Assembly (NCBI RefSeq): GCF_001665685.1
Contig: NZ_LZTB01000029.1
Location: forward strand, 1 to 59,477
Direction: 5' to 3'
DNA: 59,477 nt
Origin: Mycobacterium sp. 852013-50091_SCH5140682
GTDB lineage: Bacteria > Actinomycetota > Actinomycetes > Mycobacteriales > Mycobacteriaceae
In this document: piece by piece, positions 25,375 through 33,174 of the stretch
Layout: each line of letters begins with the position of its first letter
How positions within the stretch are numbered: the first letter of the stretch is position 1
The notes under the pieces: generated by a model
Told to the model about the DNA's origin: nothing
What the model saw: the letters and a program-made list of their open reading frames with translations, nothing else
Databases searched by the model: none
Position numbers and translations under genes: made by a program

Positions 25375-25401
25375 GGGGGTTCAAGTCCCCCCTCGGACAC
25401 A
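25375..25401 (+). other. attR core (27-bp direct repeat of the tRNA-Leu 3' end)
   Basis: The sequence is identical to 16604-16630 and represents the displaced tRNA 3' end: T arm, acceptor strand and three further bases. It has no tRNA 5' half in front, so it is not a functional tRNA gene. Confidence 0.93.
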
Positions 25402-25408
25402 GTGTGAT

Positions 25409-25451
25409 GAGTCGGGTCATGGGTTACACATGAGTCGAGTCATTGGTTACA
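25409..25451. repeat. tandem 20-mers at the end of an IS remnant
   Basis: GAGTCGGGTCATGGGTTACA (25409-25428) and GAGTCGAGTCATTGGTTACA (25432-25451) differ at two positions with a 23-base period. Such repeats occur at the ends of some IS481-family elements, and the transposase remnant starts here. Confidence 0.5.
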
Positions 25452-25770
25452 GATCACCCCGGCCTTTGGCCGGGGTTTTTTGTTGGTTGGGCCAGTAATT
25501 GCGGTCGGGGTTGATGTGGTGGCCGGCGATGAGGTGGTAGCCGGTTTTGCTGATGACTGACACGGTGTTGGTGGTGACCAGGATCAGTACGGGGGTGCCG
25601 GCGTGGCGGCGTCCGATGCCGAGGTGGTGTAGGCGGCTGCCGTGGCGCAGGGTGAGTTTGCCGAATTGATCGACGGTGTCGTGGCGGATGCGGAAGTGCT
25701 CGAGGGCACCGGTGGGGGTGGCTTTGGGTCGGGCGGTGTAGGCCTGGGCATAGTCCCCTGGTCACCGACT
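25447..25770 (-). pseudogene. IS481-family transposase, C-terminal remnant
   Basis: Read on the minus strand, about 105 codons give AYTARPKATPTGALEHFRIRHD, then LRHGSRLHHLGIGRRHAGTPVLILV and GYHLIAGHHINPDRNY. This is the C-terminal tail of IS481-like DDE transposases. A stop lies just before this segment and the catalytic core is missing; weak matching in another frame up to about 25810 suggests an added frameshift. It is a dead insertion-sequence fragment immediately outside attR. Confidence 0.75.
25457..25481 (+). terminator. rho-independent terminator
   Basis: CCCCGGCC-TTT-GGCCGGGG (25457-25475) is followed by six T residues (25476-25481). It works on the plus strand, so it would stop transcripts leaving attR and entering the IS remnant; it overlaps the 3' end of the remnant on the other strand. 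Confidence 0.8.
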
Positions 25771-25916
25771 GCCGGCGCTGGCATGCGACAACCGCCGACA
25801 CCGTTCGCCCGCGGCACCGCGCAAATAGCCCAACCTGATCGCTCAGGATGGATCCACCGCGGCCGGCAGAGAATGCCCGCGCAGTTCACGGACGTACCGG
25901 CATGAATGCCGACGGA
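25771..25916. other. no gene seen between the IS remnant and the TetR gene
   Basis: This 146-base stretch shows no convincing coding frame. Part of it may be further degraded transposase sequence. Confidence 0.4.
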
Positions 25917-26588
25917 TCAACCGAGCATCTTTGCGGCCCGTTCGTGTGAAAGCGCAGCGCGTTCGCGTGAATCACCCAGTCCGACAGACAAATTGATACC
26001 CAGAGGTATCAGCACTTCCCGCACCGCATCGTCGTTGGCGGCGAAGGTGTCGGCCAGTTCGAGGGTGATGAAGCCATGGACAAGACTCCACAGTTGGGCC
26101 GCCACGATCGTGGGATCCTGGTGCCTGACCCGGCCGGATCTGACAAGCCGTTGGCACGCTTTCAAGATATGTGCGTACGCGCTGCCGAAGGCCGGAGTCG
26201 CTGCCCCGGGCCGATTTTCGCACGTCAACGGCCGGTAGGTCGCGCGGGTTGAAAGCCCGAACATCAAGTCGTACAAGTGTGGACTGTCGTGGGCGACGCG
26301 TCGGCATGTCAATGCCATGGCAGCGAGGTCGGCAACGGGATCGTTGGTGACGGGAACACCGGCGAACGCCGCATCGAGGGTGTTGAATCCGTGTCCGATG
26401 ACGGCGCGAGTCAGTTCGGGGACACCTCCGAAGTGGCTGTAAACGGCCATGGTCGATAGGCCGGCCTCTGCAGCTACGGCGCGGACCTTGATTGCCGACG
26501 GGCCGTAAACAGCCAGTAGTCGTGCGGTGGCCACAATCAGGCGCCCCCTTGCGCCACCATCCCTTGGCACATCGTCCGCGCTCGCCAT
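25917..26588 (-). CDS. TetR-family regulator (first of two paralogues)
   Basis: A 223-residue repressor. HTH at residues ~15-60 (VRAVAAEAGLSTMAVYSHFGGVPEL) and a ligand domain with the motif SPHLYDLMFGLSTRATYRP. The same motif (NPHLYDLMFGLSTRGSYRP) and overall plan occur in the TetR at 36495-37187, so the two are paralogues. It is divergent from the enoyl-CoA hydratase operon, with two palindromic operators in the 114-base gap. It probably represses that operon until a lipid-like or acyl-CoA ligand binds. Confidence 0.87.
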   Translation of the reverse strand: MASADDVPRDGGARGRLIVATARLLAVYGPSAIKVRAVAAEAGLSTMAVYSHFGGVPELTRAVIGHGFNTLDAAFAGVPVTNDPVADLAAMALTCRRVAHDSPHLYDLMFGLSTRATYRPLTCENRPGAATPAFGSAYAHILKACQRLVRSGRVRHQDPTIVAAQLWSLVHGFITLELADTFAANDDAVREVLIPLGINLSVGLGDSRERAALSHERAAKMLG

Positions 26589-26644
26589 GGTGGCGCCCCC
26601 TTTTCGCTGCTAGCGATCCATTTTTTCGGACCCTTGTCATCAAT

Positions 26645-26678
26645 ATAACTTCGTTATAGTATTCCATAACTTCGTTAT
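26645..26678. promoter_or_regulatory. two copies of a TetR operator, ATAACTTCGTTAT
   Basis: ATAAC-TTC-GTTAT is a palindrome and occurs at 26645-26657 and 26666-26678, 21 bases apart centre to centre, i.e. on the same face of the helix. It lies in the AT-rich divergent promoter between the TetR gene and the hydratase operon. A related half-site, CCTCGTTATAG, lies at 36370-36380 before the paralogous TetR gene. Confidence 0.75.
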
Positions 26679-26702
26679 AGACGTCAGCTCAGGAGGTCCT
26701 CG

Positions 26703-27683
26703 ATGGCACATCATCAGCAACAAGGCGAACTCGTGATCGAGGACCGCGGCACCGTTTGGGTTGTGCGCGTCGACGGCGGACCGCACAGCTTGTTCGGCGT
26801 TCAGATCGCCGATCAACTCGAGGCGGTGGTCAACCGAGTCGACCGCGACCCCGGGGTCCACGCGGTGGTCTTCACCGGTGCACGCCCGGGCCGGTTCGTC
26901 AGTCACGCTGATGTGCGCTGGCTTCAAGCCGAGGGCGCCGCGGTTCCGGAACTGAGCCGGCGTGCCGCTTCGGCGGCTCTACGCCTAGCCCGGGGCGTCG
27001 AAAACGCCAAAGTTCCCGATGCGGTTCTCAACAAGACGCCACTGGGGGGTGTCGCCCAACTTGACCGCTTGCACGCGACGTTCCTCGGGATGAACCGCAG
27101 TGGTGTGATCTTCGTTGCGGCGCTCAATGGTTCGGCGTTGGGGTTGGGTGCGGAGTTCGCGTGGGCGTGCGACCTTCGTGTGATGGCTGACGGTGACTTC
27201 TTCATCGGACAGCCCGAAGTCCTGCTCGGCATCATGCCCGGCGGTGGCGGCAGCCAACGCCTGCCCCGCCTCATCGGCACCCACCGGGCACTGGTCGCAA
27301 TCTTGGAAGGCAAACCGTTCACGCCCGCGCAGGCACTGGCCAATGGTGCGGTTGACGACGTTGTAGCGCCCGAGAATGTCGTCACCCGCGCCACCGAACT
27401 CGCCGAATACTTCGGTCAGCGAACCAAGGGCTCGGTGCAGGGCATCAAGAGGTCGGTCTACTTCGGCGGCTCGATGTCGCTGTCGGAGGGCCTGCATATC
27501 GAGCGCACCGAGTTCCTCGGCACCGATCAGTCCCCAATCGGCCAGCAGTTGATGCTGCAGTACCTGGCCGATACCGAGTCCACCGGCGAGCTGCCGCTCT
27601 ACAACCCCGAGGTCTACGCCGAAGCTCTGGAGACGGGACGGGTTCCGCACGTCGGCACCGCCGCCACGGCGGTGAGCAAGTGA
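26703..27683 (+). CDS. enoyl-CoA hydratase/isomerase family protein
   Basis: A 326-residue crotonase-fold protein. The oxyanion-hole segments are visible as VFTGARPGRFVSHADVRWL near residue 60 and NGSALGLGAEFAWACDLRVMADG near 142, with FFIGQPEVLLGIMPGGGGSQRLPRLIG following. The usual Glu pair position holds Gln-Pro-Glu. It likely hydrates or isomerises an enoyl-CoA in degradation of a fatty acid or ring compound. It is the first gene of a tightly coupled operon (TGATG to the hydrolase, ATGA to the ligase). The ribosome site AGGAGG is at 26691-26696. Confidence 0.88.
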   Translation: MAHHQQQGELVIEDRGTVWVVRVDGGPHSLFGVQIADQLEAVVNRVDRDPGVHAVVFTGARPGRFVSHADVRWLQAEGAAVPELSRRAASAALRLARGVENAKVPDAVLNKTPLGGVAQLDRLHATFLGMNRSGVIFVAALNGSALGLGAEFAWACDLRVMADGDFFIGQPEVLLGIMPGGGGSQRLPRLIGTHRALVAILEGKPFTPAQALANGAVDDVVAPENVVTRATELAEYFGQRTKGSVQGIKRSVYFGGSMSLSEGLHIERTEFLGTDQSPIGQQLMLQYLADTESTGELPLYNPEVYAEALETGRVPHVGTAATAVSK

Positions 27684-28591
27684 TGGCCACCGCACAGTCA
27701 TTCACCCGGCACGACGTCTCGTTCGGCTCCGGTGTAGATACCTGCGCCGCATGGCTTTACCTGCCGACAGGGGTGACGTCGCCGCCGGTGGTGATCCTCG
27801 GGCACGGCCTCGGCGCAACCCGCGAGATGCGCCTGGACGCTTTCGCCGAGCCGTTCGCGGGGGCCGGCATTGCCGCATTGGCCTTCACCTATCGGCATTT
27901 CGGCGATAGCACTGGCGAACCCCGTCAGCTGCTGTCGATCCGCCGTCAGTTGGCTGACTGGGATGCTGCCATCGCCTATATGAAGAGTCGGCACGATGTC
28001 GACGGCACACGCATCGCGGTGTGGGGCAGCTCGTTCGGTGGAGGACATTCGATCACCGTCGCCTCACGCCATCCCGAACTGAAAGCGGCTGTGGCGCAAT
28101 GCCCCTTTACCGACGGGCTTGCTTCCGCACTTGCACTCGGTCCGGTGGCCACCCTGAAGGTACTGCCCTACGTGGCCAGAGACTATATCGCGATGATCCG
28201 CCGCGGGGCGCCGGCCACGATTCCCCTGGCTGGAGCCCCCGGAACGTTGGCGTTGATGAACGCCCCCGACGCCTTGCCCGGATACCAAGCCCTGCTGCCC
28301 GCGGACACGACGTTCCGCAACGAGGTTGCCGCTCGGGTGGCGCCGACCATCATGGCGTACCGCCCCGGCCGCGCGGCCAAGAAGATCAAGTACCCAATTC
28401 TGTTCTGTATCAGCGATACCGACACCGTGACCCCACCCGAACAAACCGAGCGATATGCACTCACGGCACCGCTGGGCGAGATCAAGCACTACGACGCAGG
28501 CCATTTCGAGTTCTACCTCGGTGACGCATTCGAGAAGCTGGTATCAGACCAGACCGAGTTCCTCACCCGCCACCTCCAGGGGCGCTCATGA
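27683..28591 (+). CDS. alpha/beta hydrolase
   Basis: A 302-residue hydrolase. VVILGHGLGATREM holds the oxyanion region near residue 35 and GSSFGGGHSI the nucleophile elbow near residue 115. The Asp in FCISDTDTVTPPEQTE near 240 and His in YDAGHFEFYLGD near 275 complete the triad. The size and C terminus resemble mycobacterial dienelactone-hydrolase-like lipid hydrolases. It starts in a TGATG overlap with the hydratase gene and its stop overlaps the ligase start, so it acts with them on the same compound. Confidence 0.87.
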   Translation: MATAQSFTRHDVSFGSGVDTCAAWLYLPTGVTSPPVVILGHGLGATREMRLDAFAEPFAGAGIAALAFTYRHFGDSTGEPRQLLSIRRQLADWDAAIAYMKSRHDVDGTRIAVWGSSFGGGHSITVASRHPELKAAVAQCPFTDGLASALALGPVATLKVLPYVARDYIAMIRRGAPATIPLAGAPGTLALMNAPDALPGYQALLPADTTFRNEVAARVAPTIMAYRPGRAAKKIKYPILFCISDTDTVTPPEQTERYALTAPLGEIKHYDAGHFEFYLGDAFEKLVSDQTEFLTRHLQGRS

Positions 28592-30075
28592 ACCTCAGCT
28601 CGCTGCCGGACCGTCGCGCCGCGAACGACCCGAACGGGCGGGCCGTCTCTGACGGACGCGACAACGTGACCAATGCGAAGCTGCTGGACCGTGTCCGAGG
28701 CGCGGCAGACCAGCTGCGCGACGTGGGAATCGGCGTCGGTGACGTCGTCGCGGTCAAACTACCCAACCGCATCGAATTCGTCATCGCGCTGTTCGCGTCC
28801 TGGCGACTGGGCGCGGCAGTCACCCCGATCAACCCCAGTCTCACCGGCATCGAAGTCAACCGGCAACTCGATGACTCCGGCGCCCGCGTCCTGCTGACCG
28901 ACCAGAACCCCACCACCAACGTCGGCGTGGTCAATCTGCTGGTCGGTGATCTACCTACCCGGCCCCGGAGCGAAAGCGCACCACCACACGAGGATTCGTC
29001 AGCCTTGGCGCTGTTGATCTACACCAGCGGCACCACCGGCAGACCCAAAGGGGTGATGCTCGACCACGCCAATCTGGATGCGATGACCGACATGGGGCTG
29101 CAGGCACTGCAGATCGGTCCGTCCGATCGCAGCCTGCTGATTCTTCCGCTGTTTCACGTCAACGGCATCGTGGTCAGCGTGCTCACCCCACTGCTGGCGG
29201 GAGCCAGCGTCGTCATCGCCGACCGATTCCACCCCGCCACCTTTTTCGACATCGTCGAACGCGAGCGCCCCACCTTCTTCAGCGCGGTACCAACCATCTA
29301 CACGCTGCTCGCCGCCCAACCAGATGACGTGCGTCCGGACACCTCGTCGGTGCGGTTCGCGATCTGCGGCGCCGCACCGGCCTCGGCGGACCTGCTGAAC
29401 CGCTTCGAAAGCCGCTTCGGGTTTCCTCTGGTCGAGGGCTACGGACTGTCAGAAGGAACGTGCGCCTCGACCATCAACCCCATCGCAGGCGAACGCCGGG
29501 CCGGCACCGTCGGCAAACCTTTTCCCGGACAACAGATCCGGATCATCGACCAGACCGGCGCGGACGTACCGCCGGGTACCGACGGCGAGGTTCTGATCGC
29601 AGGTCCCAATGTGATGCGCGGGTACCTCGGCTGCCCGGCTGACACCGCACGCACCGTCGTCGGCGGCTGGCTGCACACCGGCGACATCGGGCATCTGGAC
29701 GCCGACGGCTATCTGACCCTGGCCGGGCGATCGAAAGACATGATCATCCGCGGCGGGGAGAACATCTACCCCACCGAGATCGAGGATGTCCTGGTCAGCA
29801 ACCCCACGGTGCTGGAGGCCGCCGTGATCGGGGCGCCCGACGAGAAATGGGGCGAGATCGTGGTGGCGTACGTGCAGCCACGGCCGGCCGCCACGATTGA
29901 TCCCACTGCGCTGCAAGACCTGTGCGCAACCAAACTCGCACGCTACAAGCGTCCCGCCGCGATCATCGTGGTCGACGAGATCCCCAAAAACCCGGTCGGT
30001 AAGACCGACAAGAAATCGCTGCGCGCCTCCCACCCGACGCCGGCACCCACGAGGAGCCTGGAGGAGGCACTATGA
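28588..30075 (+). CDS. AMP-dependent acyl-CoA ligase (FadD-type)
   Basis: A 495-residue ANL-superfamily enzyme. The phosphate loop LLIYTSGTTGRPKGVML is near residue 138; other core motifs are FRNALFHVNG-like ILPLFHVNGIVV, VEGYGLSEG, GWLHTGDIGHLDADGYLTLAGRSKD (here LHTGDIGHLDADGYL) and the C-terminal catalytic Lys in KNPVGKTDKKSL. It would activate a carboxylic acid as CoA thioester for the hydratase and hydrolase encoded upstream. The stop overlaps the next reading frame (ATGA). Confidence 0.9.
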   Translation: MNLSSLPDRRAANDPNGRAVSDGRDNVTNAKLLDRVRGAADQLRDVGIGVGDVVAVKLPNRIEFVIALFASWRLGAAVTPINPSLTGIEVNRQLDDSGARVLLTDQNPTTNVGVVNLLVGDLPTRPRSESAPPHEDSSALALLIYTSGTTGRPKGVMLDHANLDAMTDMGLQALQIGPSDRSLLILPLFHVNGIVVSVLTPLLAGASVVIADRFHPATFFDIVERERPTFFSAVPTIYTLLAAQPDDVRPDTSSVRFAICGAAPASADLLNRFESRFGFPLVEGYGLSEGTCASTINPIAGERRAGTVGKPFPGQQIRIIDQTGADVPPGTDGEVLIAGPNVMRGYLGCPADTARTVVGGWLHTGDIGHLDADGYLTLAGRSKDMIIRGGENIYPTEIEDVLVSNPTVLEAAVIGAPDEKWGEIVVAYVQPRPAATIDPTALQDLCATKLARYKRPAAIIVVDEIPKNPVGKTDKKSLRASHPTPAPTRSLEEAL

Positions 30076-30458
30076 AGGCGCTCGCGCTCAACCGTTACAG
30101 CAAAACAGTGGGCGTCGCCGAAGTAGACATCCCAGTACCGCAACTGGGCGACGATGACGGCCTGGTTCAGGTGCGTGCCGCGAGCGAACCCCCTCGATCT
30201 AAAGATCGGCAAAGGCGAACTCAAAGCTCTACTGCCGTACAAGCTTCCGCTCGTCCTGGGCAACGACGTGGCCGGCGTGGTCGCGCAGACGGGGCCCGGA
30301 GTTCACCGGCACAAGCCCGGTGACCAGGTGTACGCGAAACTGAGCCAAGACCGCATCGGTACGTTCGCCGAATACATCGCCGTCAGCGAGGCCGATGTTG
30401 CGCTCAAACCCGAACGGCTCCTCATGGAGGAAGCCGCCGCGATACCGTTGGTCCCTCC
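30072..30458 (+). pseudogene. quinone-oxidoreductase-type MDR gene, frameshifted and truncated
   Basis: Starts as MKALALNRYSKTVGVAEVDIP coupled to the ligase stop, then shifts frame near 30186. The following frame reads NPLDLKIGKGELKALLPYKLPLVLGNDVAGVV and YAKLSQDRIGTFAEYIAVSEADVALKPE before breaking at about 30458. It matches the intact enzyme at 33805-34806 in structure and is therefore a dead paralogue. It is the first of four fused fragments. Confidence 0.82.
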
Positions 30459-30750
30459 GACTGCTCCGCCCGGGCGACCGCCGGCGCGTACCCCGCGAGC
30501 TAGGCCGCGGCCCTGCGTTACACCAAGAGCCTGGCGACCATGCTCGTCCCGGCGGTACGGGTCAATGCCGTATGCCCCGGCGCCGTGTGGACCGGCATAC
30601 AGCAGCGCATCTCCGATGAGGTGCACCGCTACTCTGCCGCCGAGCGGGGTGACGACGAGACCTCGTTCATCTCCCGCTATGAGGCGGCCACCCCGATGAA
30701 ACGTCCGCAGACACCCGCCGATGTCGCCAAGGCCGTGGCTTTCCTGACCC
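30451..30750 (+). pseudogene. SDR gene, 3' fragment with a stop in place of the catalytic Lys
   Basis: The frame reads ATAGAYPAS-stop-AAALRYTKSLATML, then VRVNAVCPGAVWTGIQQRIS and MKRPQTPADVAKAVAFL. This is the C-terminal half of an SDR; the YxxxK Lys codon is TAG (30500-30502). The N-terminal cofactor half is absent. Fused directly to the MDR fragment upstream. Confidence 0.8.
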
Positions 30751-30754
30751 GGGT

Positions 30755-30880
30755 GTGCTCACCGACCCGGACGCAGTCGCCCGCGGTCTCAACCTGTTTC
30801 GCGATCTGCAGGCGCACGGCGCGACCATCATGTATGGCCACGACATCGACTTCTGGTCCACCATCCGGCAGGCGCCAAAT
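30755..30880 (+). pseudogene. metallo-beta-lactamase-fold gene, 3' fragment
   Basis: The short frame LTDPDAVARGLNLFRDLQAHGATIMYGHD, followed by FWSTIRQAP, looks like the last 40 residues of a lactonase-type metallo-beta-lactamase, where the GHD His is a metal ligand. It has no N-terminal HxHxDH part. Third fragment in the scar region. Confidence 0.6.
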
Positions 30881-31119
30881 TGGGTACATCGTGCGAGACA
30901 TCGAGGCGTCGATGGGCCAATGGGTCCAACACGGCGTCGGCCCCTGGTTTTACATCCCGAAAGTCCAAACCGACTACTTCCGTTACTATCGGCGGCGAGC
31001 GCGGCCGATTCGCCTACTTCGACACCGAATTCGACCAAGGCACCGTGATCGAGATCAGCGACGTCAGCGGACCCAAAGGCCACATGTTCGACCATATCCG
31101 CGCTGTCGCCGCCACCTGA
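30877..31119 (+). pseudogene. VOC (glyoxalase-like) gene with an internal deletion
   Basis: The 5' part (IGYIVRDIEASMGQWVQHGVGPWFYI) and the 3' part (GERGRFAYFDTEFDQGTVIEIS, then HMFDHIRAVAAT-stop) are both recognisable VOC-family sequence but in different frames near 30990. The middle of the fold is missing. Fourth fragment. Positions 31120-31255 after it hold no gene I can support. Confidence 0.65.
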
Positions 31120-31255
31120 AACGGCACCGATCCAATCCGGACATTCTCATGAACAGCCTCTACCGCCTGACGGCTGCGCAACTTCCTGGGGTCTCCTTCA
31201 CGCCACATTGAAACGGAACGTCGTCCACGCCGCGCGCCCGACAGCGGGCCGCTCG

Positions 31256-32122
31256 TCACTGATCAAGGAATGCGATTGCCGCCGAGGAGAACTCGCTGTG
31301 GTACTGGAAGATGCCGCCATGGCCGGAGTTGGGATAGATGATCAGTTGGGATCCAGGGATACGACGGTGCAGGTCCTCGGAGAGGATCGAAGGGACCATG
31401 CGGTCGTTGTCGCCGTTGGCGATCAGTGTTGGAATTCCGATGCGGGAGAGGTCCGCGGGTGTTGAGCGCCCCCAGCGTTTGATGGCTTTGAGCTGGGTTT
31501 GAAAGGCCTTGGTGCTGATTTTTGCGTCCCTGCCCTCGGTACGTTGCTCCAGCCGCTTGATGAACGCGCGGGCAGCAGCCTTGCCCGTGTCATCACGGTT
31601 GAAGAACAAGAACTCCTTGGGATCGCTGCGGGTGAGGGTGGCCCGCAAAATATCGTAATATGTTGTGCCCGCTACTTTGTCGATGTCCTTGCCGCCCGCG
31701 GGCCCGGTTCCGGTGAGCATCAACTTCCGGACGAGTTCGGGATGTTTGAGCACCAGGGCCTGAGCGACCATACCGCCGAGGGAAAAGGACAAGACGTCGA
31801 TGGTGTCCAAGCCCAGGGCGGTGATGAAGGTATAGGCGTCATCGGCCATGGCCTCGACGGTGCCGGGAACGGTACCGGTAGAGGCGCCGACCCCACGGTT
31901 GTCGAAGGCGATGACGCGGTGCTGCGCTGCGATCGGGTCGACGAGCGCGGGGTCCCAGTTGTCCAAGGTCGCGGCGAGGTGGACGAACAGGACCACGGGA
32001 ATACCTTGTCGGGGACCGAGTTCGCGGTAGGCGTAGGTGACACCGGCTGCCGTGACGGTGCGGGTCGGGGCGTGCTGGTAGGACGTGACCGGGCGGTCGT
32101 CGCTGTTGCGTTCGGGGGCCAT
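31256..32122 (-). CDS. alpha/beta hydrolase A of a tandem pair
   Basis: A 288-residue hydrolase of the haloperoxidase/epoxide-hydrolase-like group. VVLFVHLAATLDNWDPALV near residue 40, SFSLGGMVAQALVL with nucleophile Ser near 115, and NSGHGGIFQYHSEF with catalytic His near 270 are visible. GNDNDRMVP provides the acid. The start at 32122 has AGGAGA upstream; the long open frame to 33028 runs through the neighbour. It is a close paralogue of hydrolase B, which shares NSGHGGIFQ and the RGVGAxTG motif. Confidence 0.88.
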   Translation of the reverse strand: MAPERNSDDRPVTSYQHAPTRTVTAAGVTYAYRELGPRQGIPVVLFVHLAATLDNWDPALVDPIAAQHRVIAFDNRGVGASTGTVPGTVEAMADDAYTFITALGLDTIDVLSFSLGGMVAQALVLKHPELVRKLMLTGTGPAGGKDIDKVAGTTYYDILRATLTRSDPKEFLFFNRDDTGKAAARAFIKRLEQRTEGRDAKISTKAFQTQLKAIKRWGRSTPADLSRIGIPTLIANGDNDRMVPSILSEDLHRRIPGSQLIIYPNSGHGGIFQYHSEFSSAAIAFLDQ

Positions 32123-32145
32123 GGGGATCTTCTCCTGGTGGTGGG

Positions 32146-32979
32146 TTAGTCGGCGAGGAATTGCAACGCGTCGCGGACGAAGGTTTGGTGGTGCTGAAAG
32201 ATGCCGCCGTGCCCGGAATTCGGATATATCTTGAGTTGCGCATTGGGCAGTCGACGGGCCATGTCGGCCGAGTGGCTGCTGGCGACCATGAGGTCGTCGT
32301 CTCCGTTGGCGACCAGTACCGGCTGGGTAACGACCGAGAGATCGTCGGGTTGTGAGCGACCGGCGTGCCGGATGGCGTTGATCTGAGCGAGGGCGGCCTG
32401 GAGCGAGATCCGCTTGTCGCGGTTGTCGGTCCGCTCCTTGAGGCGGTTCAGGTAGTCCGTCGCCGCCCGTTTTCCCTCGGGATCGCGAGGGAAGAACAGG
32501 AAGTTGCGGGGGTCGCTGAGGGTCAGCAGGGCTTTGAGGTAGGCCAGGCCGACGATTGAACCCATTTTGTCGATGCCGCCGCCGCCGCGGGGTCCGGATC
32601 CGGCGACGATGGCGCGCCGGACCAATTCGGGGGCCTGCAGGACGACCATCTGCGCGACACCGCCGCCGAGGGAGAACCCGAGGAGGTCGACCTTCTGCAG
32701 GCCCAGTGCCCGGATGAACGCGATGGCATCGGTGCCCATCTGTTCGACGGTCGCGGGCACCGATCCGCCGGTGGCTCCGACACCGCGGTTGTCGAAGGTG
32801 ATGACGCGGTGGTGTGCGGCGACGCCGTCGATGACACGCGGATCCCAGTCGTCGAGGACCGCGGTCAGGTGGTGCAGGAACACCACGGGCACCTCGGAGG
32901 GTTTGCCGAGTTCGCGGTAGGTGAAGGAGGTGCCGTTGACGTCGATCGTGCGATTTGGTGCGTCTTTCCAGGTGGTCAT
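32146..32979 (-). CDS. alpha/beta hydrolase B of a tandem pair
   Basis: A 277-residue paralogue of the preceding gene. VVFLHHLTAVLDDWDPRVI, FDNRGVGATGGSVP, GFSLGGGVAQMVVL with the nucleophile Ser and PNSGHGGIFQHHQTF with the catalytic His are seen. ATG at 32979 follows AGAAAGG. It is the promoter-proximal gene of the pair, divergent from a TetR gene with an AT-rich operator between; likely inducible degradation of an ester or lactone. Confidence 0.88.
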   Translation of the reverse strand: MTTWKDAPNRTIDVNGTSFTYRELGKPSEVPVVFLHHLTAVLDDWDPRVIDGVAAHHRVITFDNRGVGATGGSVPATVEQMGTDAIAFIRALGLQKVDLLGFSLGGGVAQMVVLQAPELVRRAIVAGSGPRGGGGIDKMGSIVGLAYLKALLTLSDPRNFLFFPRDPEGKRAATDYLNRLKERTDNRDKRISLQAALAQINAIRHAGRSQPDDLSVVTQPVLVANGDDDLMVASSHSADMARRLPNAQLKIYPNSGHGGIFQHHQTFVRDALQFLAD

Positions 32980-33097
32980 CGGGGGCCTTTCTTGGGTAGA
33001 GCCTGGGGCGGTGCCCATCTGTCCGCACGCCAGGGTCAACGGGTCGGTCGGTGACGTCACGGCAGGTGGACCTTCTAACTTGCGTCGTATATTACGA

Positions 33098-33111
33098 TCA
33101 TAATATTATGA
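33098..33111. promoter_or_regulatory. palindromic operator TCATAATATTATGA
   Basis: A perfect 14-bp palindrome in an AT-rich stretch between hydrolase B (minus) and the TetR gene (plus). The flanks carry related ATAT/ATTA steps. It is the best candidate operator for the TetR at 33175. Confidence 0.72.
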
Positions 33112-33174
33112 CCATAAGACAAAGTGGTAGTCTTGGCAAGGACGGGATTTCGAAGGTGATCGGGAAGGTCAGCA

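Larger units (their letters stand above)
16604..25401. mobile_element. integrated capsid-encoding phage satellite (phiRv-like), 8.8 kb
   Basis: The element runs between the two att cores. In order it holds integrase and repressor (minus strand), a divergent control region, excisionase, small zinc-ribbon genes, an initiator-like HTH gene with iterons, a possible small terminase, scaffold-like and major capsid genes, two head-region genes, a hypothetical gene, a TIR-like gene, and a minus-strand gene next to attR. It lacks large terminase, portal, protease, tail, lysis and polymerase genes, and is far shorter than any complete tailed phage. This composition recalls the phiRv1/phiRv2 elements of M. 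tuberculosis and capsid-forming phage-inducible islands. Independence from, or dependence on, a helper is inferred. Confidence 0.85.

Noticed and set aside
16604..25401. Complete temperate prophage
   Set aside because: No terminase large subunit, portal, tail, lysis or DNA polymerase gene is found between the two att sites.
25409..25451. CRISPR-like repeats
   Set aside because: Only two units with a 3-base gap, and they belong to an IS end. No CRISPR array or cas gene was seen in the window.
26645..26678. loxP-like appearance of ATAACTTCGTTAT repeats
   Set aside because: Only the ATAACTTCGT part resembles loxP; arm length and spacer are wrong, and each copy is itself a palindrome in a TetR promoter.
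32123..33028. Extension of hydrolase A to a 590-codon protein
   Set aside because: The extension is Arg/Pro-rich shadow of hydrolase B; a proper start with ribosome site exists at 32122.
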